Below, piece by piece: positions 48,276 to 61,743 of a DNA stretch of 64,000 nucleotides. A program made the position numbers and the translations under genes. The number at the start of each line of letters is the position of its first letter. Position 1 is the first letter of the stretch. Source of the stretch: Andrena cerasifolii (taxonomy: Eukaryota > Arthropoda > Insecta > Hymenoptera > Andrenidae); NCBI RefSeq assembly GCF_050908995.1, contig NC_135122.1, forward strand, positions 16,346,501-16,410,500, in the 5' to 3' direction. The notes under the pieces were generated by a model. The model was not told the DNA's origin and did not search any database. It saw only the letters and a program-made list of their open reading frames with translations.

Positions 48276-50155
48276 GTGAGTGAACTCCAACATTCCCGCA
48301 TTTTCCTCTCCCCGGATTCATCGCTGATTAGTACCGCCGGGACAGTTTCTATTTGCGCAATTTCTACGCAACTGCTTTCTAACGCGATCCTACTTACCAC
48401 AAATATGTGCGTGGCACAAAGCGATCCTGTATCTTCCGCCGACGATGGGAAGTAACCGAAGCTCGTAAGACTTCGGTGGTTTAGAGCGTAGATGAATTCT
48501 TTCTCCCCTAAACCTAGAAGGAACTGGAATTTCTCACTGAAACAGGATACTTGTAAACGACACGGGCGGACCTTAGACGTGGTTACTTCGTTGCCCCCGG
48601 AGGGCAAGTATAAATTCCCGGGGCTCGTCGAGATCCGATAATAAAACGGCAATCCTCTGTAATCTCGCGCACGGTATTTCCAATAAATTTGCGCGACACA
48701 CTCGGCCGGGCTCGGCCGAGGCGGAAAAGACGTCGCGCCGCCCACGTGGCGTTTTATTTGAAACCCCGCGATGCGCGGAGAATGGAGATAACTTGATTTT
48801 TGAGGAGGTCCACGGTGCTGCCCCATCGGACGTGCATTCGTGGTCAATGGTGCGTGTGAGATGGATACGGAAGCCAGGGGCACACGCGCGCTCTCACACG
48901 CGCGCACCGACGACTCCGTTGTGTGCACGCAGCTAAGCATGCATTTAAGTCGTTACTCGCCCCCGGACGCTCAGTTCCGTCCTCTGTTTTTTCCGCCAGT
49001 TTGGGAGATCAGCCGTGCTGGCAATAGAATCAGACATCAAATCGCGTCGCCTTCGATCGAGCGATTAATTAAAGGTTTGGGGGTAGTCTCCTCGTCGGTG
49101 GTGGCTTTCTTCTTACCCCCTTCTTACACCCTTTGCTCAGCCTAGATACTTAGTCGCCACGATGCTCAAGCATACGTAGGTACGTGGATTAATCACTGTC
49201 ACTTGCCTCGCAAGATATCACTGCTGATTTCTTCCAACATCGGTGCGATCGAACATCGATATTCCACCCCCCCCCCTGGCGATGTAATCTTGCCTCCCCC
49301 CGTTAATCGCCGTTTTCAATCGCGGAAGTTGAATTTTTCAGACGCAACGCTTCAATCCCCCGCAGAGTGGCGTGCCTCGAAACGTTACGAGAGCCCTTTC
49401 CGTATTCGTCTATCGTAAAATCGCGATCGTACATTCATCGCGGCAACCCCCTTCCCCGCTATCCCGGCCGTGGCGCGTCTGGCTTCCACTCACGTTCCTG
49501 ATCGGTGCACTCAACGAGAGAGAAAGAAATAGAGGGACGGGGATCGATTTATACGAAAAGCTTCGACGACGATCACTTACGGGGCGGGCGTATCGTAACG
49601 GGACACCCTGTAGAACGGACCATAGGCGGCGGACAGCGCGTTTTGCGGTGACAGAGCGTGTCTGATGGAGGGTTGTCACGGTACGGGAGCACCCCTCAGA
49701 CTTCGATATTAAAGCCCTCCTAATATAAGAGCAAAAGCTCCAGCTCTCTGCCGTCGATATGCTCGTTTCAAACCCGCCGCCCCTACCCCGGCCCCGTTAT
49801 CCCTCGGAAATTTCCAGCAAGACGATACTGACTTTTGTGCTCACCAACGGACCCGACTGGATTTGTGGGTAAGCGAGTGGGCGGGCAGGGGTGGCTCGTG
49901 AAAGGGATGGACAGATTTATTAAGCCCTGGACGAGTCCCTTCGGGGCGCGTACAAGCACATCGTACCGTAAAATGGATATAAAACCGTGCAAACGCGGAC
50001 GACGATTGGGTGTGCTCTATTAGTCGTAAAATATTGATGCTGCACGTTCCAGTGTCTCTTTCTGTAAGTTGTGCAAGTTGTTTGAGCTCGGAAGTCCATA
50101 GATCCGAGTCCATATAATGAAGGAGCTAAGGAGACCCGCGACAAACGCCCCTCGC
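48276..50155 (+). other. Start of intron 3 of the Skeletor-type gene
   Basis: No exon recognised. Unique GC-balanced sequence with a short C run near 49270. Confidence 0.5.
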
Positions 50156-50470
50156 TAGAGCTGTTCGAGTACTCGGAAAAAGCGAGCCGAGCCTGACACG
50201 GCTCGAAGAACCGAACCGAGCCGAGTACTCGAAAAAAGCGAGCGGCTCGAATGAACCAAGTAGCTCGAAGAAAAGCGAGAACTCGAATTTTTTCGAGCGG
50301 CTCGAATAGAACCGAGAACTCTTTACACCTTCTTTATGACGAGTTACCTCTTAAATCAGCAGAAATTGGGACATTCACCTTATTCGAGTACTCGGCTCGG
50401 CTCGGAAACCGAGTCTCGGCTCGGTCCGAATTTCAAGCTACTCGAATATTCGAGTACTCGAACAGCCCTG
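50156..50470. mobile_element. hAT-type MITE, copy 2 (315 bp)
   Basis: Starts TAGAGCTGTTCGAGTACTCG and ends with the complement of CAGGGCTGTTCGAGTACTCG. CCTCGC is repeated directly at both flanks (50150-50155, 50471-50476), probably a decayed 8-bp duplication. Arms carry the same GAGCGGCTCGAA-type units as the copy at 10.6 kb; the centre is instead the 58-bp module also found at 39.4 kb. Confidence 0.75.
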
Positions 50471-50476
50471 CCTCGC

Positions 50477-51519
50477 ATCGGATACAAAAGAGATCGCGAA
50501 AGCTTCTACCAGCTCCTCCGAGTAATCGAGCGGAGCTTAACGCGTCAATGTCTGCGGAGCGCAAATGAAACTTTCCCCGTGGCGGACGTCGTATTTGTTT
50601 CCGCGCCACCAAAAATCTCGGCGATCCCCCTAGAAGAGCTCCCCCGTTTCCCTCCGATACACCGTGCACTCCACCATTCTACTCGCGATTCACAGAAGAG
50701 GCTGCTGGGGCGTACCGATCTCTCGAGGGGGTGGGTGGGCCGCTGATACACACAGGGGTAGCAGACGTAGGTTTTGCTTGGGTATCCGGTAGACAGGAGC
50801 TGTCTGTCAGTCAGCACACCCTCGTCGCGTTGCGTCGAAGGATGTATTGTCGGAATAAGCCTTCTTCTTGTTCCGCTTTCCTTTTCCCTCCTAGTCGGCC
50901 TCCGCCCCCATTCGACCCACCCCCCCGCACGCGATACCACCGCCTCCACGCGCGGCTTCCTTTGAAAAGGAAACCAGGAGATATCCTCGGTCGATATCAA
51001 ACCACCGTCTCAATGGACCACCGATTCAGATAGGATTTAGTAATTTTTTTCCACCATCCAACCGTGTCCCCCCTCGCCGGCCAACGGTCTCTGAAACGAT
51101 CCTCGGCACTTCTCCGCTCGCGATAGGGGGAGAAGCCGGCGGTCTCTGCCTCTGGGATTCTTATCCGCGGGGCTTCCTCGGGGAATCCAAAACGTTAAAG
51201 CCGTTGATCGGTCTTTCATCCCCTTCCCCCCGTTTCCCCATTCCCTCTATTTCTCCGCCGCCTCTCGATGCCCGTATGTCACTGGCGACCCATGGGAAGC
51301 TGTGTTTGACCACTGTCGAGGGACAGCGACGAAAGGAATCCTCCGGTTCCTCCTGGACACGCAGGATGAATGAGCTTCCTGATTGGGGCTGGCACGCGTT
51401 GGCCCGGGCCTCCCGAAATGAATCATATACAGGGACGTTTAATTACCACCGTGTGGAATACTTAATAAGAACCAGGGATATTAAACCAGGCTACGCGTTG
51501 CAGAGATGTACATCTCCAG
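50477..51519. other. Intron 3, unique stretch
   Basis: No exon or repeat recognised; chance ORFs on both strands. Confidence 0.5.
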
Positions 51520-51893
51520 AAAAAAAACTTCAAATAAGTAAAAAAAATTACGCCAAGTACGTGAAATCAAATAAATCACAAAATATAGAAGATAATAATA
51601 ATTACAAAATAAAAAAATATGTGAAATCAAAATGAGCTGCAAGTTATTTTAAATTATTAATACGAGGACGATTAACATTTTTTCTGTTTCGCAGCGCCAA
51701 GTATTTTGAATAAAATATTTATTCGTATTAAAATATTTATTTGTAGTTATCTTTACCTTTATGTACTTGCAGCTCATTATGATTTCATATCTTTTTTTAT
51801 TTTGTAATTATTATTATCATCTATTTTTTGTGATTTATTGGATTTCATGTACTTGGCTTAATTTTTTTACTTTTTTGAAGTTTTTTTTATGGA
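51520..51893. repeat. AT-rich foldback (374 bp)
   Basis: Arms at about 51520-51642 and 51765-51893 pair, including GAAATCAAAATGAGCTGCAAG against its near-complement and GAAGATAATAATAATTACAA. The loop is about 120 bp. Non-coding. Confidence 0.7.
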
Positions 51894-52329
51894 TATCTCA
51901 CTTCTTTTTACAAAGATAATTTGCATAGGGAGTGACTTCAGATAATTTTCAATATTATAAATTATTATTATATTATTAATTGATGACTGGATAATTTTTT
52001 CATCCTCTCGGGGTTATTTTTTTTTAAATATATTGTATTGTCATCCAAACTACGCGCGCCTGCAGAGCTTCAAGACAATTGGATTGGTGGAATTGGTTTA
52101 AATTGTTTTTTATCATTTAACTTAAAAAGAAATTCATTTATGTATATATTTGTAAAAACACGTTTATAACTTGGTTAAAACTTGACGGTAAGCTGTCAAA
52201 ATTTGTGGTGGATTGCATAGTGAAGACAGCGATTGACGAACGAACCATGTGTTACTTTCATTTTGGCTGAAGGTGTGCGTGTAACGCGTATATGCGTATT
52301 ATGTTTGACGAAAAATTTCCTGAAAGAGA
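51894..52329. other. AT-rich intronic stretch
   Basis: No coding signal; likely repeat-derived because of its composition, but no second copy is visible here. Confidence 0.4.
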
Positions 52330-52634
52330 AGAGGAAGAAAATCAGAAAATCTTACCGTTTCTAACAAATCCATGAGACGATATTACGATATCTCTGTCAC
52401 GCGTGGACCGATATTATTGAATTTGGTCTTGATCGAAAGCTTATATGCGGTTTACATGAGAAAAATGCCTTTAAATTTAGAAAATACTGCAGGCGTGATC
52501 AGATATTAATGAAATAAGTTTCAGGTTAGGTTGGAATAGCCGGTCGACGAGTAAATGATAGCGGTAGCGACAGTCGACATATACAGGGTGTCTTTCATAT
52601 ACTTAGCGTCGAGACGCTACCGCGTCTCTAGATA
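52330..52634 (+). repeat. Dispersed repeat family R, copy 2
   Basis: Direct copy of 39510-39816, with a few substitutions and a slightly different 5' edge. It keeps the terminal frame HETILRYLCHAWTD through RRDQILMK and TAA. The 3' edge is CTCTAGAT in both copies. Confidence 0.75.
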
Positions 52635-55600
52635 CGTCGTACGGTAGCGCTGCATCGCTGCCTGGCTGACCAGTGCGCGACTCGTACCACTGCAAGCGTC
52701 GAACAGCCTCGCAATGAAAGAAATCCCGAATCGATTTACCCCGTGGATCTCGTACGTACCATCCTCGTTACACGCGGGAATTTAATCTTCCATTGTATCA
52801 TTCATGCGGCGCGTGCCTGTAAAAAGCGAGAACTAACCGTGGCGGAATTGTAGCTTCATTACAAGCTTTCTAATTACGGAGCTGATTATCCAGTGGCTTA
52901 GGGTACTCGACGACCCATCGATTGCGATTTATTTACAGTCGAGTGAAACTCCGCAATTATTCTTCTCTGCCGTTGGGAGAGGACGGGTGGCGAAGTTGTT
53001 AAAATGATTCTCGATCGGTGGCCTGGCTATCCCGATTGGGTTTCTTAAGCGACGAATTATATTCGTCGGGGGGGAGCGAATTTAAATTCTATTGGGGAAG
53101 GGTGTCCGTCCGAGCAGCGGTTTCCGTTGAACGGTTGCGTTTTAACCGGAAGAAGAAAGGGTCGTCCTGTGGGCGTGTCAGGGCATTTGCATCTGAATTC
53201 GCGTTCTCTTTCCACGAACACTGGAGTTAATTAAACGCCTCATAGTTTTCGGGGAGGGATGACGAAGCACGGCTGCTTCTGGCACCAAGTGGACGATCCT
53301 AGCCCGCGAGAACGTCAATTAATAACCGTTTCAAACGGATCCTAAACACCGCGCTTCCTCTCTGCGAAATGGGATTCTTAACGAGACCGCCATTCTAACC
53401 AACCATTATCCGCACAGGCGCAAACAAAAGAAAACACTCCCACGATCTGTCCAAGACATGTCCGTCGCAATAACTGCGCGTATTTTTTTTTTCCTCTATT
53501 TCTATCGAGAACAAAGTTTCGAAACCGGGAAAAGTCAGTTTTTAACGGCAGAAATGTCGCCTTTTTACGGAGAAGATATTGTCGCGGATTACACGGAAAA
53601 AGAGCGCGTGGGACACGAGCGAAAGCTCTCGTATAAATCGTTCGCATTGACAGTATTTATTGCGCTGGGACGGCAAATGCTTTCCAGCCACGTTGAAGGA
53701 CTTTGTCGGGAAACATTCCATGGCGTCCCGCTTCGCTCTTGCCAGTCGGTGGACGCTAATCGCCGATCGGAAACCAGTAATATCGCGTCCAAATATTTCA
53801 CGAATGACACCGCTGTTATCCGCGGACCCTCGTGTGTCCGCGAACGAAAAAGGAAGCACAAATTCACACCCAGCGGGAATAATATTTCCCGTCTGTGAAA
53901 CACCATCAGGATATTTCGATGGCTAGCAACTTTTACATCGCCAAATCTGCGAAATCCCTGCCGACTGACCGTATTCGCGTGACGAGACATCATTTACCAA
54001 AACGCGTCGCCCGAAAAGGCCCCCGACGGATCGAAAAATCCTACGAGCAAGCGTTCGTGAAAGGGGTAGCTGGTCTCCGTGGAGCTTTGAAAGGGAAGTT
54101 TCACCCCGCGCAACGATTTGCCGCGATCGCGACTGGCAGGCGTTTATTCCCGATGATAACGCGTAGATTTCATTGTACAGAAGTAATGAGAAGTTGTAAG
54201 TCGGGAATTGGATCGGGCCCATCACTAGTCCTGGGTAAGATTGTTGCGCATGGGCAGAGAGCAGCTCGCCGGGTCGATGTTGGCCGGGGCTGGCTGACTG
54301 GCTGCCGGCTGCTACCCCGAGGATGCTCTCCCCTTTCTCTTCGTCTCTATCTTCCCACCCTTCTGCCCTCTGTCCTCCTCCCCGTTCCCTCCCACCCTTG
54401 GCCTAACCTTCGACTGTCGCCGTTTCGCTCCCTCTTTCCCTCCAAAATTCTCTGCCCCTCTCGTAGCCGTCACCTCCATTCTCGCGCTCGCTTCCGCTTT
54501 CCCCTTTTGTACTTGGTGTATCCGCACACCCTCCCCACGGTTTTTCGAAAAATTATTTCGCTCCGCTGCCACTTGCTCGCTCCCTTTCTTCGGCTGCACT
54601 TTGCCCGCCGCGGCCCACCCCCTCCGTTTCTTTATTCCGTGATTTTCGTCAGGTTCCGTACGCTTCTCGGTCCCTACCCCGCGTTCCTTTATTCTCCAAA
54701 GGAGAAACGAATTTAAGCCGGATCGCGCTCGCTCGCAGACGACTGCGATTTTTCGCGTCTTCCATCTCGTTCTCGCGGGATAAGGGGCCGCCATTTTGAG
54801 GAGTCTTGGCCGATGGCCACCGCCGCGAGACCGAACATCGGGGATTCACTTTGAAAGCTTCAAGGTCCCTCGATCGAGCGGGGCAAAGGGGTAAATGGGC
54901 TCTTTGAATTTTAAAGGGATGCTGTCGCGGCGTCGCTAATGAGGATTTTTCCAACGGCAGAAATGGAGGGTGGAACGTGCGAGAGTCTCATCCGCGACCT
55001 TCTTACGATAGCTCGCTGAAAAAATTCGCCGTTTGTACAATCGAAAGCGAGCGAAACGGGTAGAAGCGCGTTAAGAAGGGTACAGAAAGCAGGCTGAATT
55101 TCGTTTCTCTTCCCTGAAACCCCCTCGACTCTGCAAGTAGCATTTGTACGTACTCTATCAGACTCTCTACCGTAATTACTCGTCATTACTTATCTTCCCA
55201 GGGATCTCGATACTTTCCACCAACCCGCGCACAGAAGGAATACTCGCTTTCCCATAGAGATTCATAGCAGAGCCTGAATCGCACCGGCAGAACGCGGACA
55301 GTGTAGCGAGGGGTAGCGCGTCGCGTAACAAGACGCCATTTTGAAGCCGTCCGTCGCGCATCAGGTGCACGACGCCGCAGCCACGCATACAACCCCTGTG
55401 GCAGCGCAGCGCCCATCGCTGGAGCGCCGCCAAAAGTCTATGAAATTAGCTGCCAAAAAAATGGCGCGCGCCATCGAGACTCTCCAACGTTTTCGTTCGC
55501 CGCTGGGCGAGATAAAAATCCCGCCAGTCGCTTCTCTCCACCCCGTTTAAGCGCCAGCAGCATTAGCCAGCCGCCGGAGTTATCGCGCGGCCGCGAAAAA

Positions 55601-57031
55601 CAAGCTACACGGCCCCGGCGTAAAATTAACAGCAATATAAAGCACCCGAGACGGCCCCGAGTTTTTCGCCGTCCGAGCCACCCCCTCCGTCGGCGAATAG
55701 GTGGTGGTGGCCGACCGAGGCACTTCCCCCGGGGCGCGCATATGAACAGTACCTGCGTAGCCAGCATTCGGGTACACATAATAAGTGGTCGAGTACACAC
55801 GGGTAGACGTGGAAATGAAATACCGGGGCGAAGTGGTTGGCCGGCGATGGTGCAGAAAGAGAGCACGTCTGCATCTGGAGGGTGGGACCGAGGGAACGGG
55901 TGGAACGAGGCGAAGCGGAGCGAAGTTAGCATCGCGGCGTCTGACCACCGGCGTATTTCACCCAAAAGTTATCATTTTTTCGTCCGACGCCGAGTTAGTC
56001 CCCACTTCCACGCTCTGCCGGTGTCCTCATCCTCGCCCCTGTTTGCTCCTGCGCCCCACAACCGTCACCCTTTACCAACTCTTGCACCTATTCGCTCTTC
56101 TCGTGCTCTTTATGGTATCTTCTATTTCTACGCTTGGTGTTTCTGCTTTTTAATAATTTATCCCTCGGTATTCTTCCATTCCTAATCATCTTCCCCTCCG
56201 TAACAACCCTCCAGGTTTATATCCGCCACGCTTTTCTGTTCTCTTTCCCTCTTCTTCGTCGCTCTTCCAGCCCTCGTTCCCTCTTTCGCCCCGCTACTCG
56301 GCTTTCTCGCGTCTGTCCCTCCCTTTCTGGCTGATTTTCTCTTTCGCACCCTCTATCATCCGCTTCCCCTCTGTAGATGTATACATATAACTCTATACAT
56401 ATATACATATAACTATATACATATATATATATATATATATGTCTTTCCCGCTCTCGACACGCCGATTGGTCGAGAGCTTGCGAAAGTTCCAGGTATCCCG
56501 GAGAACCGCCCACCGCGGCCCTCTTGCCGCCGGGAAAGTTTCGTCATTCCGTGCAGGACAGGGTGGGAATCCGACGGCGATGTTTGCCTCTACCCACGGC
56601 GACGTGCACCTTGCCGATTCGTCGGGTCATAGTCAGAAATCGCGGGTACACACGCCAGCTTCTGATAACCTCCAGGGGTCCGAGGCGCAATTAAATTTCC
56701 AAGGATTTCGCGAGTGAACCCCATTCCCGTGCCCCGTCCAAGTACCACGGGCACTGTACACGAAATATGGCCCAACTTTCGCGACGTCGTTCCAACCGGC
56801 TATTTCGGGATGCTTCCTCGAACTGGCTGTAGACATATTTAAGGTGAACGCACGCGTAATGTACATTCGCGCGTGGCACCGTTTCGGGAGGGTTGAAATC
56901 CGGCATCGAATCAAATCGTTCGTAACACATTAGCAGTTTAATCTATGAATTTCATTTGGTTCGTGTTTCCAAATCATCCCCCAAAGTGGCGCCTGATTAC
57001 GCAGTGCAACAAATTTCGACTTTTTTCTCGG
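52635..57031. other. Intron 3, long unique stretch
   Basis: No exon recognised. A 273-codon ORF at 53895-54716 has pyrimidine-derived low-complexity sequence and no family resemblance. A TA microsatellite lies at 56421-56440. Confidence 0.5.
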
Positions 57032-57987
57032 ACTTGTAACATTCAATAGCCGTTTCTTATAGGTCTTCGTGCCCTGAAAACGAATCCGCAACCCGTTCGT
57101 CGCCATCACCCTCAGTTTTTGAGAAAATCGATTTTGGAAGAAAACTGCAAATTTTCAACTTTGAGCATCTTTTCTGTCGAAACGGTAATAGTTATTCGAT
57201 TGTTCGTTGCGTCAGATTATTCTATGAACCCTCCGGAATACAACAATACAAGTTATTATTGCATTATGTACATTTAAATATGTTTAAACAACGATCAAAG
57301 GGAAAAGGACACCCGAAATGCACCAATTTCTGCAGATATCTTTCAATTTATTTCCAAAACTAAGGGTCTGGGAAAAAATCTGACTACTCCACGCGATGCA
57401 ACCGACATTTTTCCTTCGAAAAGCATCAACAGAAGTGGTAAGTCACGTTTTGTTTTCAATACAGAAGCGAAATAGTTTGGCAGAACGTGCGGCGCCAACA
57501 GTGGTAGTCACGCGCGTTAAGCGGTTGTGTTACACTGAGCGGCAGTGGATCGCGCGCCGTCGTTGACTACCACTGTCGGCTGCGCGCGTTTTACCAAACT
57601 ATTTCGCTTCTGTATTGAAAACAAAACGAAACCTACCACTTCTGTTGACGCTTTCCGAAGGAAAAATGTCGGCTGCATCGCGTGGAGTAGTCAGATTTTT
57701 TCCCAGACCCTTAGTTTTGGAAATAAATTGAAAGATATCTGCAAAAATTGGTGCATTTCGGGTGACCTTATATCGTTGTATTCGGGAGGGTTCATAGAAT
57801 AATTTCACGCAAAGAACAATCGAATAACTATTACCGTTTCGACACAAAAGATGCTCAAAGTTGAAAATTTGCAGTTTTTTTTCAAAATAGATTTTCTTAA
57901 AAACTGAGGGTGATGGCGACGAACGGGTTGCGGATTCGTTTTCAGGGCACGAAAGCCTATAAGAAACGGCTATTGAATGTTACAAGT
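57032..57987. repeat. Near-continuous 956-bp foldback
   Basis: The left arm from ACTTGTAACATTCAATAGCC pairs with the right arm ending in its complement at 57987. Pairing continues almost to the apex near 57510, including AAGGGTCTGGGAAAAAATCT and GAAGCGAAATAGTTTGG. Both arms carry small differences, so this is an aged duplication. No target duplication or coding sequence. Confidence 0.88.
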
Positions 57988-60900
57988 TCAGAAGGCTGTT
58001 GTACTGTGTTATTACTCTACTCTCTGCACGTTGCAAGCAAGCTTCGAGTGACGCAGTACCTGTGTAGTATCGTAGAGAAATAGCCGCTGGTCTTGGGATA
58101 GTCGTGGGCAAATGAACGACGACAGCCCCCCCTCAGGGGGTCGAGCAACTGCTCAGCCAGAAAGAAGTTGGAGGTGACGCGAGAAATCCGTGTAATTAGA
58201 CTGCCGGAACGTATTTAACGGGGGCTTATCCCCGGCTAGTATAAAGTTTCGGTTAAAAAAAGTTCCATTAAATCCGCCACCCAAGATATAGAGGTATCAC
58301 GAAGAGGGAGGCTCGTTTAATTTATCACCTACTTAAAGTCCGCCGGACGGGATCCGCTGGAAAGCGGTCCTTTTCAGCTCGGATTTCAAGGTTCCCACTG
58401 CCAATTGCTCGCGCGCAGACATCGGATTGGAGATCTACGAGTGGTTCGTAAAAACGCGATACATCTTGACCTTGTTAAACACGGCGGCTCGTTCGAGCCG
58501 AAGGATCCTGAATCTTTATCGCGTTCCCTGTAAGCAGCTCGAGCCGAACTCCGCGCGAAGTCTAACGGCTGTCCTCCGAGACCAAAGGAGAAGGAGTCTC
58601 TGCGACGCGCATTTGCGGATGTAAACGCGAAGATCGAGGCAGAAATTTCTCCGGGACGCTTGGAAGGATCCAGCAAGGCGTGCTCGAAGAGGCTCCACCG
58701 CGCTGGGATATAACCTTCTGACTGAGTTACCAATTTAATCGTCCGTCAGGAAGGACATTGCGCGATAATCACGGCGGGCTGGATCCTGGCCCGGGAGCAA
58801 TAAAGTGAAGCACAATGTGCGTTTGCTCTCGTTCGATGGAGAACAGGGATAAGGGGCGTTGCTATCGAGCCTAACGAGGCTCGATGTCTCAATTTCCGTA
58901 AGAACGTGCGCCTCGCAACGGGGGGTAGCCGGCGTGAACAGCGCGAGGGGAACACCCGTCTGACTGGGGGTGATACGGGCCTGATAAGGTGCTAAAATAA
59001 TATACAGCTATGACCTGCCCGGAATCTCTCCGATAGGTCGTGATCCCCTTCATCTCTTCCTCCAGCCAGAAGCGATCGTTAGAGTCCCGTGCAGGGATAA
59101 TCGCGTGGGGGATCAAAATAATCGGCAAACACGGAATAATAAGATGAGAGCACTGGCATGGAGAGGAGGAAAGGACCTCGAAAAATGGTTATCGCGCGTG
59201 CACGGTACGGTGTACAAATCATGGACCAACCCCTGTCGAAGGATTCCACTTAGTTCCCTTGTGAATGGATCTAGGGGGTCAGTTACCATTTCGATTGAGT
59301 TATTAGTTCTTATTAAATGCATTTATTCAAGAACCACCTAACTCACTGTAGAATTCGCGGAGACAGTAGGAGGTATCGCAATATATTAAGTAACCAGATT
59401 CGTATATTTATTCAGATAGAGGAACAATGCGGACATCATGTTTGCTGGCAGCTACACGGGGCAAATTATTCGATTCTTCCGTTGCTGATTGGGCACTCGC
59501 CCCCTATTCACCCACGGGATTGTTTCTTGATGCTATCTCTGACTCTCCAGTTTGTTAGGGGGATTTATTTGATTGAATATCGACTGCTCGAACGGCCGCC
59601 CGCGCTATAACGAGTATATCAGAATCGGCCGTATCGCGCCCGTCCACGGGGTGCACACCCCGTGGATTGGGTCCAGGGGGTGGCTGCGTGGATCCTAATC
59701 CAGATCGACGTAGCAGCGACCTGGTCACGTTCTTCTTTTTCTTCCTGGAATGCTTGGGTGAAAGTGGTCATACTTAGCTTCCTTCTGATTATTTTCCACC
59801 CAAGAAGGAGACATGAAAAGCTCGCAGCTGGTGTCGAGGGGAGAAGACCGTATAAATCGAAAGAAAAATTAAAAAAACATTCCATAAACTACCGGAGTCC
59901 TTACAATCGGCGCCGTTTTGCATCTCGAAAAACAAACCTATTTCCGATACGGCCCAATTTCTTTTGTATTTATTATAATTTTACTGTTATAAAAATTTCG
60001 TTACTTCTTATAATGTTAAATAAAGTACCCTCAAAGTTAGGAAAGGATTAGCGCATTGGTATCTTCGCAAAAAATTCATAAAAATTTATACAAAAATATT
60101 TGTGAATTTTTTTTTGAACAAGCGGAAGCGTATATTTTTACAAAACTTTTTGCACTTAAAAGAGCAACATTTAAAGAACATTTGGTAATTTTTTCGTAGA
60201 AAAATATTTACGTTTATAATAAAATAACAAGCGACATCCAAGAAGCATTTTTAAAAATTTGGTTTTGCGGTGAGCAGTGCCATTCGGAACCAGATTATCT
60301 AAAATTAAGAAACAAAAAAGATTTCGTTAGTATATTAATGTCTCCTCAGGTTGACGGTGAGAATTTTCCGAAATATTAATTTAAAACAAAATTGCGGCTA
60401 TTTAAAGCTGACATCCTGATTTTTTCGCGAGATTTTTGCACAAAGAATCATAATTTCAACTTTAAATAGCCGCCAAATGGTTCTCTTTCAACGGTTATAA
60501 AAATATTCGCTACCGCGCGAGGGGCATCACTTTTAAGGGATTCGCGCAGCAGCGCGTGCGTGTCGCGTACACAGACTTACGGCTCGCATAATAGAACCCG
60601 ATCCGAATCTAAATCCAGGCTTACGAGATAAACAGTCTATTAGGGGCTGCAGTAACCCCCGTGGAAACTTGGGCCGGCGTATAACGACCAGATCAAAGGT
60701 ATCGAATTGACGAGGAACCCTCGCGACTACCGCATCCCCCGGTTTATAAACTGCTGTGGTTTTCGCCGGGCACGATCGAGGCGGAGACTGGGAGATCGTT
60801 TTCCTGGATCCATCCGCGGTTTACGAAGAAGAGCTGCACGCGACTGGTTTCGTTTCCTCGGCGAGATTGCTCTTGGCGACGGCTAAGGTTTATCCGAATT

Positions 60901-61420
60901 TCGGGAGACTCGTCCCGAGAAATTTCCGGCATTATCCTGTCGATTTCCCAGACGTTGAAACTTTATTCGGGAGACTCCCTAATAGAGAGCCGCCAATTAC
61001 CAGCCGCGCGCCGCGCCGTCGACACATTCGCGTTACTCAATCCGTAATTAATGTCGGAGTATCATGATTCCCAGTGGCTCCCAGCTCTCGCTAATTTCGT
61101 CGGGAACAATGGCCACCCTTGGATAACACGCGATACATTTCGGGCAAAAATTGACACTTGAAGCTGAGCTGGAATGCTGGCCAAGGTACATTCGAAATGG
61201 GTGGGCGTGGATTCAGCTCGTGTTCACGTGGATACGCGAGGGAGACTGCTTGCCAGTCTTGGGGAATTGTTACGAGTGCTTTGTGGCTCGGTAATTACGG
61301 GAAACTGGCCGATAGCGTGGGGGTACAGAGCGTGATATTTACGGAAGATCGTGGGCGCGCATACACGGCGAACCAAAAGAATTCACGAATAGCTTGAGTG
61401 TTTAATGTCAAGGGTTAATG
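57988..61420. other. Intron 3, unique and AT-rich stretches
   Basis: No exon recognised. A near-perfect 22-bp palindrome (CCACGGGG...CCCCGTGG) lies at 59645-59666. A short imperfect inverted repeat GCGGCTATTTAAAG lies at about 60392-60475 in an AT-rich segment. Confidence 0.5.
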
Positions 61421-61424
61421 TTAA

Positions 61425-61739
61425 GGAGGTTCGATACCTCACTTGCGGGGCAGGTGGCGAGAGGGGTAAGCCTACGCTTATACATTAGGGTGGGACGAAT
61501 TGTAGGGGCAAAATATTTTTTTAATATTCGTGACTACTAATAGTGGGCAAATGTTGCCTTTTATAAGGTGATTTATGCTGTGAAAGTTTCGTATTGATCA
61601 ACAATTTTTTTGAGGTGCCGCGAGCCATTCAAAAATTCATATTTACTGATTGTGTGACTTTTGAATGGCTTGCTTTGAACATTAGATTAAAACACTTTTC
61701 AAAGGTTTCTCATTATTTTTTCTCCGGTATCGAACCTCC
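61425..61739. mobile_element. TTAA-flanked element B (315 bp) carrying palindromic repeat P copy 2
   Basis: A perfect 14-bp inverted repeat GGAGGTTCGATACC lies at the ends, flanked by TTAA (61421-61424 and 61740-61743). The interior (about 61487-61675) matches the palindromic repeat inside the Tc1 element at 45.5-45.8 kb, including GAGGTGCCG and ATTCATATTTACTGATTG. Confidence 0.8.
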
Positions 61740-61743
61740 TTAA

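Noticed and set aside
53895..54716. 273-codon open frame, the longest in the window
   Set aside because: The second half is translated pyrimidine-rich DNA, there is no family resemblance, no good splice or start context, and it sits in a large intron.
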